A stretch of 64,000 bases of DNA. Origin: Acorus gramineus. Its lineage: Eukaryota; Streptophyta; Magnoliopsida; Acorales; Acoraceae. Below are positions 21,383 to 33,667 of this stretch, in pieces (position 1 is the stretch's first letter; each line of letters opens with the position of its first letter). The DNA is taken from contig JAUJYN010000014.1 of the NCBI GenBank assembly GCA_030737835.1, positions 2,758,259-2,822,258 on the forward strand, given 5' to 3'. The translations under genes were made by a program, and so were the position numbers. A model generated the notes under the pieces. It made no database searches and was not told where the DNA came from. It saw only the letters and a program-made list of their open reading frames with translations.

Positions 21383-24300
21383 TGTTATATATGTGTCACT
21401 TTTTGCCTTCTGGTAACCATTGGAGCATTTTGGCAGTTTTTGAGTTTTTTCGTTTTTCGATCGGAACCGCTAAAATTTTGGACTGTTAGCTATTATCCTG
21501 AGTTTGAGGACTCCGATTGAAAATCTAACTGCATATTATGTGTCCTGGTGCCATTCCAAGCCACTCACGAAAATTTCATCGAATTCCGGTAACGTTTTAG
21601 AATTTTACAGTTCCGGGGCGTATCTGGGTTTTGACCGAGCGAGAAGTCATTGGGAGAGTTGACTTGGTCAAAGTGGGCCCATGACTTGGTCAACCCCTTT
21701 TGTTTTTTTGTGTGGTTGAGTTGACCCAAGTCAAATCTCACTTAATCCTCTCTAATCCTCCCTTAAGCCCTAATCAAACCTAGTTAACCCTAATCTAATT
21801 GTGTTGACTTATTTAAGTGAGCTAAATCTCTCCCTCACTATTCATCATCTTCCCCAAATTGATTTTCTCTCTCCCCCTCTCTCTTTTTCCACCTTTTACC
21901 CTAGTTAGAGAGCTTGGACCTCAAAACCCAAAGAAGAGAAAGGTAAGGGGAGCTCCCGATCTATCCACCGGTGGTTTCGGATTCGAGTTCCGGTGTGTTT
22001 AGCCCCTTCTCACGCCGTCTTTTCTCCTCTGTTTTCAGCCATTTCGAGGGCTGAGGAAGTGCTCGGTGGTGGTGGCCTTGGAGGAGGTGTTTCGGTGCGC
22101 GGAGAGCAACCGAACTTCCCTTCTTCCCCTCGGTAAGCCCTCTTTCCCCTCTTTTATTGCATAGATGCTTGTTAGGAGGTCGGATTTGGGGTTGGGAGGC
22201 GGCGGTGGGTGGCCGTCGGAGGGCTGTGGTGGTGGTCGGAGGCCTTGGGGTGGTCGGTGTTGGTGGTAGAGGAGCTTGGGTAGGGAGCAAGGCTGTCCGG
22301 GCAGGGTGTTGGGCAGCCCCAGGAGGTTTGGCGGCAGGCGCAGCAGGTGGACGCACCAGGTGGTCGGGCGCGCGGGTGCGTGCGCGCAGGCGTGCGCGCG
22401 GCGTGCGCTCGGGTGGTGCTGCAGGCGTGCTGGGCGTGTAGGGCGTGCAGGGCGTGCAGGGTAGACTGGCAGGGCTAGCTTGGGTAGGATGGCTGGGCTG
22501 TGCGCGCGGGCAGGTCGGGCTGGCAGGCTGGGCGCGCAGGCGAGCAGGGCAGGAGGTGCTCGGGCATCAGGCGAGCAGTGCCGGGCGTGCAGGCGAACGG
22601 TGCTCGGGCCACTCGGCGACGCGTGCAGGCAGGCAACGCGGGCAGCAACGTGGCATGCTGGCAGGCGCGCTGGGCGCGTGCTGCCAGGCGCGCTGGGCGC
22701 GTGTTGCGCGTGCGTGCGCGTGGGCGCTGGGTGAGGGTCCCGGGTGCTGGGCGCTGAGCGCTGGGAGCTGGTCGCGGATACCGGGTGTGCTGGGTAAGGG
22801 TGCTGAGCGATGGGCGCAGGGGCGCTGGGCGCTGGGCACCGCAGTGGTGTATGCGCGCGGGGCGCTGGGTTGAGGCGCAGTCGTGCGCGCGGTGAGGAGG
22901 GTAGAGGCTGGTGGTGCGCGCGGGGCGAGGTGGTGCGCGTGGGGTGCGTGCGGGGCGAGGGGCTGCGCGCGGGGCGTGCGGGGTGCTCGCGGGCCAGCGC
23001 GAGGCGTGCGGGGTGTGCACGGGCGGCTGCGCTGGGGCGCAGGGGGCGCGAGGTGCACCCGGGAGGTTCGGCGGTGCGCGGTGTGCTTTGGCAGAGGCGC
23101 GGCGGTGCACCCGGGCGGTCGGGCAGCCTTGCGGGTGGTTGCCGGCCGTGCGGGTGGTTGCCGGAGTGCTCGGGCTAGCGTGCGTGCGGGTCGTATGCAC
23201 GTTTGCCCGAGTGTTGGGTGTTTAGTTGTGGGTTTTGTATGTTTTTGGTATTTTAGAGTATTTATGTATTTTACTCACCGTATAAATGTCTGTCTTGCAG
23301 ATCTTGGCGGACGGTCGCGCGACGACCCGAACTTCGGTGAGTGGGACAATCCAACCCAGTAGATAGGGGTCATACGCATTTGGGCGTATACCGACCTCTC
23401 CTGGGGCACCATGGATGTATATTAACCAACAGTAATATGTAATCCATGCTTGCATGATTTAAATGTAGAATGCGTGCTACCTTGGTCTTTGTATGTTAGG
23501 GACTTGCACCCTTAGGATAGGTGTAAGAGCCATGCACCATGCCCCCTGTTTTCATGCTAGGAAACCTCGGCCTATGCATGCGTCCTACTAGTTTATTTAT
23601 TAAATTAAATGCTAGTGTATGTTAAATCGCATGCCTTAGATAATATTATAGGGAGGAGCCTTGCGAGGTCAACATTGAGACCCGTGTTAGGGTACTCCGT
23701 GTTCCTTGTTTGGTTGTCGGGATGTCCTGTATCGGGACCTCATGCTGCCCACCCAAGGTTTCTAGTCCCATTAATATTATAAGTAATGTTATATAACTGG
23801 TATGATTATTAGCAATTCTAGTGAATATTATAGGGGAGGGGCCTTGCGAGGACAGCGGTGAGACCCGGGTTAGGGTACTTCGTGTTCCTTGTTTGGTTGT
23901 CGGGGTATCCTATATCGGGAACTCACGCCGCCCTCCCGAGTTCTTTCCCCCAATGATATTACAACCTTGCTTTTATTGTACATATTCCCCGCATCTTGGT
24001 TATGCGCCCTGGAGGAATTCTGAAGAGTCCAGGTCATTAGAGTTGTAGAGACGTGTTGTCGGCGGATCCGAGTGGATCGTATACGTGTGGATAGGCTGTT
24101 CTATTTCCCTTCGTTGGATCCGTGTAGAGACTGCCCCAGCGTGATAAGGTCGTCCCTTCCGAGGGCTCCCATCAGTAGGCGCCTCCCGATATTTGTGACG
24201 GACTGCGCTGAAGTTATGGGTGAAGGCCAGCGGCCTACGGAGTGGAGGAGAGACTATCGGTGGACCAAGGGTGACCAACAGCCTAGTCAGTCCCAATATC

Positions 24301-24986
24301 CTATGTCACCCGTGGTAGCGTGAGGGTGAGGGTGTAGTGGGTTGGCGATGAGCGACCTACTGGATTTGTGATCGGATGATTATCAGTCCCAATAGCCTAT
24401 GTCACCCATTGATGGGTGAGGGTGAGGGTGTGGTGGTTCGGCGAGGTACGAACCACTGGATTATGTTGTTATGTCACTTAGAGGCTGGATAAATAATGGA
24501 ATTATGGTAAATATTGTCTGTGATGCATGGGTTGTGCTGTTCACTGAGCGTGTGGCTCACCCCTCGCATATGTTTTCCCCAGTTGCCACTGAGCCTGAGC
24601 TTGAGCCGGAGCAGCAGTTGGAGCTTTCCGAGGGATTCCTTCAGTAGCGGAGCAGCGCCACGTTCCGCGAGTGCCAGAGGTTATCAGCATCCCTTCTTGA
24701 CTGTATGTATTTTATTTCCATGCTTGGCACGCATCTGTGTATATTCAGTTGTATTTGGTGTATATTGGCTCTCACAGGACAGATGATTGAGTATCGAGTC
24801 TGTAGAATGTTTATTTACAGATTCAGTCTTTTGCTTCCACATTTGGTGTATATATCATGTCAGCCCCTTGTTATCTGTGTGTCATTCTGGTTGTTTGTGT
24901 ATGATATATTATTGACCTCCTGTGTAGATTCTGATATTTTATATACACTTGCCGCGTCCCGGGGACGGCCGCCCTGGGGCGTGACA
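21383..24986 (+). mobile_element. LTR H: 3' LTR of Element 2 (3604 bp)
   Basis: TG...CA ends (TGTTATATATGTGTCAC to GCCGCCCTGGGGCGTGACA) directly follow a polypurine tract. It carries all sub-modules seen in LTR C: donor-like GGTAAGCC near 22132, a long GC-rich core, the micro-exon, two copies of the 110-130 bp block (about 23648-23770 and 23830-23950), G-rich repeats and the CCCCAG acceptor near 24580. The sequence after 24986 is the middle of another LTR (J), so Element 2 had inserted into J. Confidence 0.93.
23301..23336 (+). other. 36-nt micro-exon candidate in LTR H
   Basis: Bounded by GTCTTGCAG and GTGAGTGGG; the CTCACC motif is 30 nt upstream. Confidence 0.5.
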
Positions 24987-26900
24987 TTGCTGGGCGCTGG
25001 TCACGGGTGCTGGGTGTTGGGCGCCGTGCGCGGGTGTGCGCGTGGGGCGCTGCGCAGAGGCGCGGTGCGTACCACGCGCAGGGGGCCGCGTACGGGTGCT
25101 GCGTACAGGGCGCCGTGCGGGTGTGCGCGATGGGGCGAGCGGTGGTGCGCGCGGGGCGCAGTGGGCGCGCGGTGCACTTGGGGGGATTTGGCGGAGTGTC
25201 CGGGCGTGTGGGCTGGGCTCGGCAGCGCGCTGGGCGTGCGGGCCGGGGCTCGGCTGGGCGCCTGGGGCGAGTGGCTGCCCGGGGGGGTTCGGGAGTCGGG
25301 GTGCTCGGACTCGCGTGCGTACAGGCAGTATGTACGCTTGTCCAAGTGTTGGGTATTTTTGTGTATTTTTGTGGTATTTTGTGTATTTTACTCACCTAGT
25401 TGATTACCCTGTCTTGCAGATCTTGATGGACGGTCGCGCGGCGACCCGGTTATCGGTGAGTGGGACAACCCAACCCAGTTGGGAGGCGCTATATGCACTT
25501 GGGCGTATACCGTCCTCCCCTGGGGCACCGCAGTTGATATTAACTTGTTATATGTAATCCATGCAAGCATGATTAGTGTGTAGAATGCATGCCACCCTAG
25601 ACTTGTATGTTAGGGACTTGCACCCTTAGGATATGTGTATGAGCCGTGCATCCTATCACCTCATTATCATGCTAGGAAAGCCTCGACCTATGCATGCGTC
25701 CTATTAGTTTGATTTACTAAATTAAATGCAGACTTATGATATCTTTAGCATGCCTTAGGGAATATTAAGGGGGCCTTGTGAGGTCAACATTGATACCCGG
25801 GCTAGGGTACTCCGTGTTCCTTGTTTGGTTGGCGGGATGTCCTATATCGGGACCTCAAGTTGCCCTCCCAAGGTTTGTTTTCCCCATTATTATTTTATAT
25901 GTTCCTCGCATCTTGGTTATGCGCCCTGCAGAAATTCTGAAGAATTCAAGACATTAGAGTTGTATAGATGTGTTGTCGGCGGATCTGAGTGGATCATATG
26001 CGTATGGATAGGCTGTTCTGTTCCCTTCGTTGGATCCGTGTAGAGACTGCCCCGGCGTTAGAAAGGCTGTCCCGTGCAGGGGCTCCCATCAGTAGGCACC
26101 TCCTGATTTGGGACGGACTGTGCTGAGTGTGAGGGTGGCCAAGTGGCCTACGGAGTGGAGGAGAGACTATCGGTGGACCAAGGGTGACCAACAGCCTAGT
26201 CAGTCCCAATATCCTATGTCACCTATTGAGGGGTGAGGGTGAGGGTGTGGTGGGTCGGCGATGTAGCGACCCACTGGATTTGTGTATGGATGATTATCAG
26301 CCTAGTAAGTCCCAATATCCTTTGTCACCTATTGAGGGGTGAGGGTGTGGTGGTTCGGCGATGTAACGACCCACCGGATTCATATTGGTTATGCCACTTT
26401 GAGGCTTTTAATGATTATTTGTGGTTGATATAAATTGTGATGCATGGGTTGTGCTATTCACTGAGCGTGTGGCTCACCCCTCGCATAATTATTTTCTCCA
26501 GTGATTACCAAGGCGGACTTGAAGGAGGAGCTCCCCGAGAGACTGCACTAGTAGCGGAGTAGCGCCACGTCCCGCGAGTTTTTGAGGCCATCAGCATCCT
26601 TTTGATTGTATGTATATATATTCCATGCTTGGGCACCTAGTTTGGATTGTATGTGGATGTTTGTGTTTATATTGGCTCTCACAGGACATATGATTATGTA
26701 TCGAGTCTGTAATGTGTTGTTGATTTACAGATTCAGTCTTTTTAGCTTCCGCTATCTGTGTATACATCATATCAGCCTCTTTGTTGTCTTTGTTATCTTT
26801 TTAGCTGTTGTTTATGGTATGCTATTGATCTCCTGTATTGACTGCTGATATCATGTATATGCTTGCCACGTCCCGGGGACGGCCGCCCTGGGGCGTGACA
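24987..26900 (+). mobile_element. LTR J: plus-strand gypsy LTR, 5' half missing
   Basis: The segment starts inside a GC-rich core and runs to a normal LTR end (GCCCTGGGGCGTGACA at 26900), followed by AGTAAAGAGC of the Element 1 pol. Its expected TSD is AGTAA, but the left copy was deleted. It contains one copy of the 110-130 bp block (about 25760-25880), a duplicated segment carrying GGGTGAGGGTG (about 26190-26250 and 26295-26355), the micro-exon and the CTCCAG acceptor near 26500. Confidence 0.9.
25420..25455 (+). other. 36-nt micro-exon candidate in LTR J
   Basis: Bounded by GTCTTGCAG and GTGAGTGGG, with CTCACC upstream. Confidence 0.5.
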
Positions 26901-26993
26901 AGTAAAGAGCTCGAACTCCTCGCCATAGAGGTAGTGCCTCCACATCTTCAGCGCAAAGATGATCGCTGGTAACTCTAAGTCGTGGGTGGGGTA
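26901..26993 (-). pseudogene. Element 1 RNase H fragment between LTRs J and I
   Basis: On the minus strand this short piece encodes the RNase H stretch with the motifs [15 protein letters not shown] and GEEFELFT. It continues the reading frame that stops at the LTR I insertion (GGGTA at 30598) and is cut again by LTR J. The rest of RNase H and the integrase of Element 1 are gone. Confidence 0.9.
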
Positions 26994-29900
26994 TGTCACG
27001 CCCCAGGCGTCCCCGAGACGTGGCAAAATAAAATATAATATCAGTTATCAATACCTGAGGTCAATAAGGACACCAACAACAATACACAAGGCGGCAAAGC
27101 AAGATAATGATAACTGACTGAAAAGCGGAAGCATAATATATAACAATGTTTGTAAATCAAAAACATTATTACAGACCCGAATACACAATCAATGTCCTGT
27201 GGAAGCCAAGTCTAGACCAAAGAAAATACAACCTGTGCCACATGCACGATTTACAAAGCATAAATGACTCTAGGAATGCTGACAGCCTCGCACTCGCCAC
27301 CCGCCGGCAGAACGCTCCACGCCCATAAGACCACGCCACAGGAAAGCTCCAGCTCCACGCCCAACACTACCCCTGAAAAGAAACAGTATGCGAGGGGTGA
27401 GCTACAAGCTCAGTGAGTGGCTGGAAACCAATCACCATTCTACAGTTCAATACATAATCAGTTCCCTTTTTCAAGGAAAAACATGGGTAGAAACCCAAGG
27501 ATCACTGGGTCACGCGGCGGCGCGACCAACCTCACCCCCACCTTCACTCTCGGAGGGAGTCTTTTGGGACTTATGGGAAGAGACCATACCGTCGGTCGAA
27601 GAGACCCGGATTTACTGGTCTAGAGACCATGCCGTCGGTCGAAGAGACCCGGATTTACTGGTCTACTCAACACTACTGGATCATCTACATCTAGATAATC
27701 GCCCATCGATGTCCTTCAACATCCATCACGAGACCGGACCCAACATCCATGGGAACGATCGAACAACGAATGGGTCACGAGGCGATGCGTCTTTGCCTCA
27801 TCCACACCCTCACTCCTGAAAGGAGACATTTTGGGACTTTGGGAGAGACTTAGACTGCTTTACACCCCTGGTCCACCGGTAGCCTCTCCCCGCTCCGTAG
27901 CTTACCTGGTATACTCCCACGATTCAGCACAGTCCGAAACAAAATCAGGAGGTGCCTACGTATGGGAGCCCTCTGTCAAGATAGCCTGTCTAACGCCGGG
28001 GATGTCACTACTCGGATCCAATGAAGGGGAGAACGATTCCACACTCGCGACATCATTCATTAACACAGTTCCGGGTAGTGTCTACAACCCGATCTCCTCA
28101 ACTCGAACAACCACTCTCGATACTCACTTATCGAGATATCACACACATGCATAGCAGCAACCAACACACTCATATTAACCTCAAAGTATTCATAGCCTCT
28201 AAGTGGCAAGAACTACACAATCCAATGGGTCGCTACATCGCCGACCCACCACACCCTCACCCTCACCCTCACAGGGTAACATGGTCTTTTGGGACTGACT
28301 AGGCTGTTAATCACCCTTGGTCCACCGATAGCCTCTCCTCCACTCCGTAGCTCGCCTGGTCTACTCCCACGATTCAGCACAGTCCGAAACAAAATCAGGA
28401 GGTGCCTACTGATGGGAGCCCTCTGTCAGGACGGCCTGTCTAACGCTGAGGAGTCCCTACACGGATCCAACGAAGGGAAGAGAAACAGCCTACCCACACG
28501 GATACGATCCACTTGGATCCGCCGACACCGATTGCAACTCTACTAATGTCATGAATTCTTCAGAATTCCTCCAGGGCGCATAACTAAGATGCGGGGAGAC
28601 ATATATTATAACAACACGATTATAATATTCTCTAAGGCATGCTTGCAACTATATGCTCACATAATCCCCTAGGATGCGGGGAGACATATATCATAACCAC
28701 AAGGTTTCAATATTCTCTAAGGCATGCTCACATTCTGATTTAATTAGATTAAACTAGATGGAAACATGCATAGCTCGGGGCTTGGTGTCTAGGCATGCAT
28801 AGGCCGCTATACATGATATAAGGGTGCATATCCCTAGCATACAAAGTCTAAGGTGGCATGGATACATCATATTGATCATGCATAGATCAAGGCTTTTAAG
28901 TACAGGACATGGTGTCCAGGCATGTACGGGTCTCTATACACGATACATGGATGTATATCCCTAGCATGCAAAATATCAACATATTAGTTAGGGGGCCCCT
29001 TCGAAGCGCGACGCGCGTCTACGCGGTTCGAGCGCATCCCTAGAGAGGGGGGCGGGATTGGAATAAAATCACTCACCTTACAACCTGGGACCTCGCGCAT
29101 CCCATCCGACGAGATCTGCAAGGTAGGGGAATCGAACTGGTGAGAAACAACACAATTTATACATAGAAATCATTAGAAATACCCCATACTCGGACTAGCA
29201 TGCACACGGGCTCGCACGCATGCGGGCACGCATGTACGCACGCGAGTCCGAGTGCCCCGAAACCTACCCGAACCCTTGGGCAGCCGCGCGCCTGCCCGCC
29301 CACCCAGACGCGCTGCCGCACGCACGCGCACGCTTGCGCGCGCCCGCGCGCACTGCACGTCCAACCCGCGCCCTCGCACAGCACCCCGCGCACGCCCCAG
29401 CACGCGCACGCACGCACGCGCACGCACTGGCCCCCAGCCTCGCGCCCAGGCGCATGCCCAGGCGCCCTGCCAGCGCGCGCGCACGCTCGCGCACGCTCGC
29501 GCGCACGCCTACGCACCCCCGCTCACGCCTGCACCCGCACGCACTCCCGCGCTCACCCGCGCACCCGCGCGCACGCGCCCGCGCGCGTCTGCGCGCCCGC
29601 CTGCGCGCGCGCCTGCGCGCGCACGCGCGCAGACTGCGCCCAGCGCGCGCCCAAGCCATCCCAACCTCATTTTAACCCTTCCCAACCCCTCACACACACC
29701 CTAACCCATCTACCTAGCATGCATGACCTCCCAACCAACCCTTAAGCCAAGAAAACCAAGAAAAGAAGGGGAGGAGCTCACCTTGGGAGGGGAAAGAAAG
29801 GGGGAGGTTCGGGTGCCCTTCGTGAACCAAAACGCCGCCACCGAGACCACCACCACCACCTCTCCTCAGCCTTCTCCTTGGCTGAAAAACAGGGGGGGGG

Positions 29901-30602
29901 GGGGAAGGATCATGAGGGGAGCTTGAGAGAGAGGAGAAGACAAGAACACAACAACACCTACACCAAGATTCACCACCACTTCCTCCTCCACCTTCTCCTT
30001 CTCATTTAGGCTTTTCAACAAACACATGGTGGGTGTGTTTGCAAGAGAGAAAGAGAGACAAGAAAGGTTGTCGTGAGATTTGGGAGGGGAGAGAGAGTGA
30101 GAAGAGATCTTTATGCACAAATATCTTAAGGGGGAATTACTAAGTCGCTCTTCGACTAGAAATTCTGCTCAAGCTTCACTGGAACAGCCACAACTTCCTC
30201 GATACAGCTCCGAATTGCACAATTCCAAGTCCGTTGGAAAGCGAAGAGGATAATATACAACTTTCATGTTCATGCCAAGATTAAGCAATCCCTCCAGCTA
30301 TTCCGAAATTAGAGCTAAACATCGAGCAGGGCTGCTGCCAGAATTTCCATCCCCGGGGTATACTTGGAAAAATACCCATAACTTTTACTACAAGAATCCA
30401 GTTGATCTAATTCCACTTCTGCGCGAAAGCCAACTCAAAACTGGACATCTCATAGTAAACTCATATTTAAACCTCTTCATCTTGGATTTTAAAAAAATCA
30501 AATCCAAATACCAAATTGGAATACATAACTTCTAGGAGAAAAAAAATTATGTAGCCAAATTTTAAATCCGAGCGCTCCAAATGACACATGCACAACAGGG
30601 TA
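26989..30602 (-). mobile_element. LTR I: solo gypsy LTR, second subfamily, TSD GGGTA
   Basis: GGGTA at 26989-26993 and 30598-30602 flanks an LTR of 3604 bp (26994-30597), reverse-oriented. It starts TGTCACGCCCCAGGCGTCCC and ends ATGACACATGCACAACA. It inserted into the RNase H coding region of Element 1. Its sequence is closer to LTR F than to A-E, H, J and K (shared TGTGTCATTTGGAG head, GGGGCAGTGTTGGGCG after the acceptor). It contains a GC-rich core (29195-29660), an internal duplication near 27590-27660, and a 39-nt rather than 36-nt micro-exon. Confidence 0.95.
29077..29115 (-). other. 39-nt micro-exon candidate in LTR I
   Basis: On the minus strand it starts ATCTCGTCGG after CCTTGCAG and ends before GTGAGTG. 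It is the only copy not 36 nt long; the difference is a multiple of three. Confidence 0.45.
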
Positions 30603-32564
30603 ATTCTGCTCATGGGGCTTCAACTGATGCGACGCGTAAGCCACAATCTTACCGTGCTGCATCAGGACGCAACCCACACCCAACCGCGATGCATCGGAGT
30701 AAACTGCGAACCAACCACTCCCAGACGGAAGGGTAAGAACTGGCGCTGAGGTGAGCCTTCGCTTCAACTCCAGGAAGCTCTCCTCGCAAGCCGGGGACCA
30801 CTCGAACTGGACATCCTTCCGAGTGAGGCGGGTAAGAGGTACAGCTATCTTCGAGAAACCCTCGACAAACCTGCTGTAATAACCCGCCAAGCCCAGGAAG
30901 CTCCAAATCTCTGTGGGGTTCGACGGTCGACGCCAATTCGACACGGCGAGAGTCTTGTCCTGGTCCACAGATATGCTCTCACCGGAAATTACATGGCCCA
31001 AAAAAGCCATACGCTCCAACAAAAACTCGCACTTGCTGAACTTGGCGAACAACTGATGTCTGGCCAAAGTCTCCAAGACAAGGCGGAGATGGTGAGCGTG
31101 CTCCTCTAGACTCCTCGAGTACACCAAGATGTCATCGATGAAGACTACTATGAAGGAGTCGAGTAAGGGCCAAAACACCCGGTTCATCAAATCCATGAAG
31201 GCCGCTGGCGCATTCGTCAACCCAAACAGCAGCACTCTGAACTCGTAGTGCCCATAACGGGCGTGAAAGGCCGTCTTTGAAATGTCTGACTCCCGGATCT
31301 TCAGCTGATAGTAGCCCGAACGGAGATCGATCTTAGAGAAGACTCGCGCTCCCTGGAGCTGGTCAAACAGATCATCAATCCGCGGCAAGGGGTACTTGTT
31401 CAGCTGCCTGTAATCGATACAAAGCCGCTGCGAACCGTCCTTCTTCCACACAAATAGAACAGGGGCTCCCCACGGAGAAACACTCGGACGTGCGAAGCCC
31501 TTCTCCAGCAACTCCTCCAACTGCTCCTTGAGCACCTTCAGCTCTGCTGGGGCCATCTGGTACGGAGCTCTCAAAATTGGCTCGGTCCCTGGAATCAGAT
31601 TTATCTCAAACTCGATCGCGCGATCCGGCGGTAATCCCGGAAGATCATCGGGGAAAACCTCGGGATACTCTGCCACGACTGGAGTCTGACTGATATCTGC
31701 CTGTAGCGGTGCATCCTCCTGAGCAATGTACGCCAGAAAACCCTCGCATCCTCCCTGAAGGAGTCTCCACGCCTGAATGGACGACACGAACCCCAAAGGG
31801 GCTATGTCACGATCGCCCACGAACTGGAAGGACCTCCGACCCGGAAGGTGGAAAGACACCGACTTGGCAAAACAGTCGATGCTGGCGTGACTAGCTGAAA
31901 GCCAATCCATTCCCAGGATGGCATCGAAGTCCGTCATAGCGAGCTCTACCAACTCCACTGGAAACTCATGCTCTGCAACCACCACCGTACACCCTCGGTA
32001 CACAGAACGGAGGAGAATACGGTCTCCGACGGGCAATGATATCTCCAAGATAACATCAAGAGGGGCGGACGCCACGCCCATCCGTCTCGCGAAAGCGGGA
32101 GACACGAACGAGTGCGTGGCTCTGGAATCAAATAACACATATGCAGGGAGCTGGGAGATCTGAACAATACCTCGGACCACGCTACCTGAAGCCTGCGCCT
32201 CCTCGGCCGAAAGTGCTGCAACTCTGCCCTGAACAAACTGCAGCTGAGGAGCAGGGGCACGCCTCGCAGGCTGCCTCCTCTGGTCAACTTGGCCACCCTG
32301 TGGCTGCTGCTGCTGACGCTGAGGCTGCTGCTGCTGCTGGCGCTGAGGCTGCTGCTGCTGCGGAGGCAGCACGCGGGGTCGGCCAGCATCTGGGCAATTA
32401 TACAAAATATGCCCGATGCGCTGACAGTGGTAACAGCGCCGCGTCTCTGGTCGCCTGGACTGGACTGGTACTGCTGCAATGGGTGCTGGACCTCGCACTG
32501 GCACCACATCAACTGGAATAGCGGCAACCACTGACTGATCAAAGCGGGGCCGCTTCCTCCTGCG
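30603..32564 (-). pseudogene. Element 1 gag end and pol: zinc knuckle, protease, RT, RNase H (start)
   Basis: On the minus strand one frame continues from gag after an in-frame TAG at 32565. It shows a CCHC knuckle ([14 protein letters not shown]) and a Q-rich linker, then a protease with [11 protein letters not shown], where the active-site Gly of DSG is Arg. The RT follows, with [10 protein letters not shown] directly joined to [12 protein letters not shown] (about six residues missing compared with 2540-2560) and FIDDILVYS, then RNase H with VYSDAS. The frame ends at LTR I (30597) after HEQNYP. The last coding-looking residues beyond that point are LTR sequence. The copy is not functional as it stands. 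Confidence 0.93.
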
Positions 32565-33548
32565 CTATCCCTGATCCTGGCTCCTGGGAGGTCTCTGCTC
32601 TACTGAAGGGGTTGGAACCCCCATGGAGGCCCCGAGGTCTCGCTCGACTGTCTTCGCCCGAGACACCAAGTCCGAGTACCTCGTAAACGCCTGGGAAGAG
32701 ACATGCACCCGAATGGTGCTGATGAGACCCATCTCAAATCGACGACACCGCGTCTCCTCGTCCATCACCAAGGCTGGGGTGAACCTGGAAAGCCTCGTGA
32801 AGCGCGTAGAGTAGTCCGCGACTGACATGGAGCCCTGCGTCAGCTGCTCAAACTCCCGCATCACGATCTGTCGCGTCGAAAACGGGAAGTACTCCTCCAG
32901 GAAATACTTCCGGAACCCCGCCCACAAAAGCCGCTCCACTCCCTCTGGAATGTCCACCGATCGGGTAGCCCACCAGTCGGCGGCGCTACCTCTCAGCATG
33001 AAGGTGGCCAGGGAGACTCGCTGGCGATCGGTGCAGTGCATGGTCGAGAAGATCTTGTCCACCTCCATCAACCATCTCTCAGGGGCAAGGGGATCCGCCG
33101 TCTGTCCATGGAACTCGGGAGGGTGGAGCTTCAGAAAGGCTGTAAGGCCACTCTGGTGCACTCACGCTGCAGCCTCTAGCTCCACCACCCTCACCAGGGG
33201 ATCCTGAACTCCTACCACGGGAATCACCACGGGAGCAGGGGGTACATCGGGTACCACAGGCGGATCTGCCACTAAGGGGACCTGTGGAACTGCATCACGG
33301 GCCGCCCTCAGCTCCTGTATCTCTCTAGCCTGCTCAGCTAACGCCCTTGTCTGGGCCTCTAATGCTCTGGTCTGAGTCTCCACCAGATCTTCTATCCGAG
33401 CGTAAGCACGCTCCCATGCAGGAGGCTCCTGCGCCAATCCTGGCCCCATAGCCGAGGACTCTCCAGTAGCATCCTCGCCTCTAGTAGGTCCGGGAACCTC
33501 CAAAGGCCGAGAGGGACCACGTCCACGCATTCCTCTGCGAGGAGGCAT
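32565..33548 (-). pseudogene. Element 1 gag (capsid), with one internal stop
   Basis: A start codon at 33546-33548 opens a basic N-terminus (MPPRRGMRGRG), then a QTRALEAQTRALAEQA coiled-coil-like stretch. After an in-frame TGA (33162-33164) comes the typical Ty3/gypsy capsid region (FLKLHPPEFHG, WLMEVDKIF, GSAADWWAT, FRKYFLEEYFP, MREFEQLTQGSMSVADYSTRF). A second stop, TAG (32565-32567), separates it from the knuckle and protease, still in the same frame. Gag is the structural protein of the virus-like particle. The gene begins about 120 bp from the LTR end, after the primer-binding site. Confidence 0.92.
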
Positions 33549-33650
33549 ATCAGCAACCTAAGAAAACCAGACACTAGGATCAGAATACTCATATAGAAAT
33601 CCTAGGACTCATCTCTACGAAAAGAAGACCATTGGCTCTGACAGGACCAG

Positions 33651-33662
33651 GCTCTGATACCA
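33651..33662 (-). other. Primer-binding site (initiator tRNA-Met type)
   Basis: On the minus strand TGGTATCAGAGC starts five bases after the end of LTR E. This is the usual plant retrotransposon site for priming by initiator tRNA-Met, and it fixes the orientation of Element 1. Confidence 0.95.
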
Positions 33663-33667
33663 ACTTT

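Noticed and set aside
31918..33207. Plus-strand open frames across gag and pol of Element 1
   Set aside because: Antisense shadows of gag-pol; the minus strand has the domain motifs and the primer-binding site.
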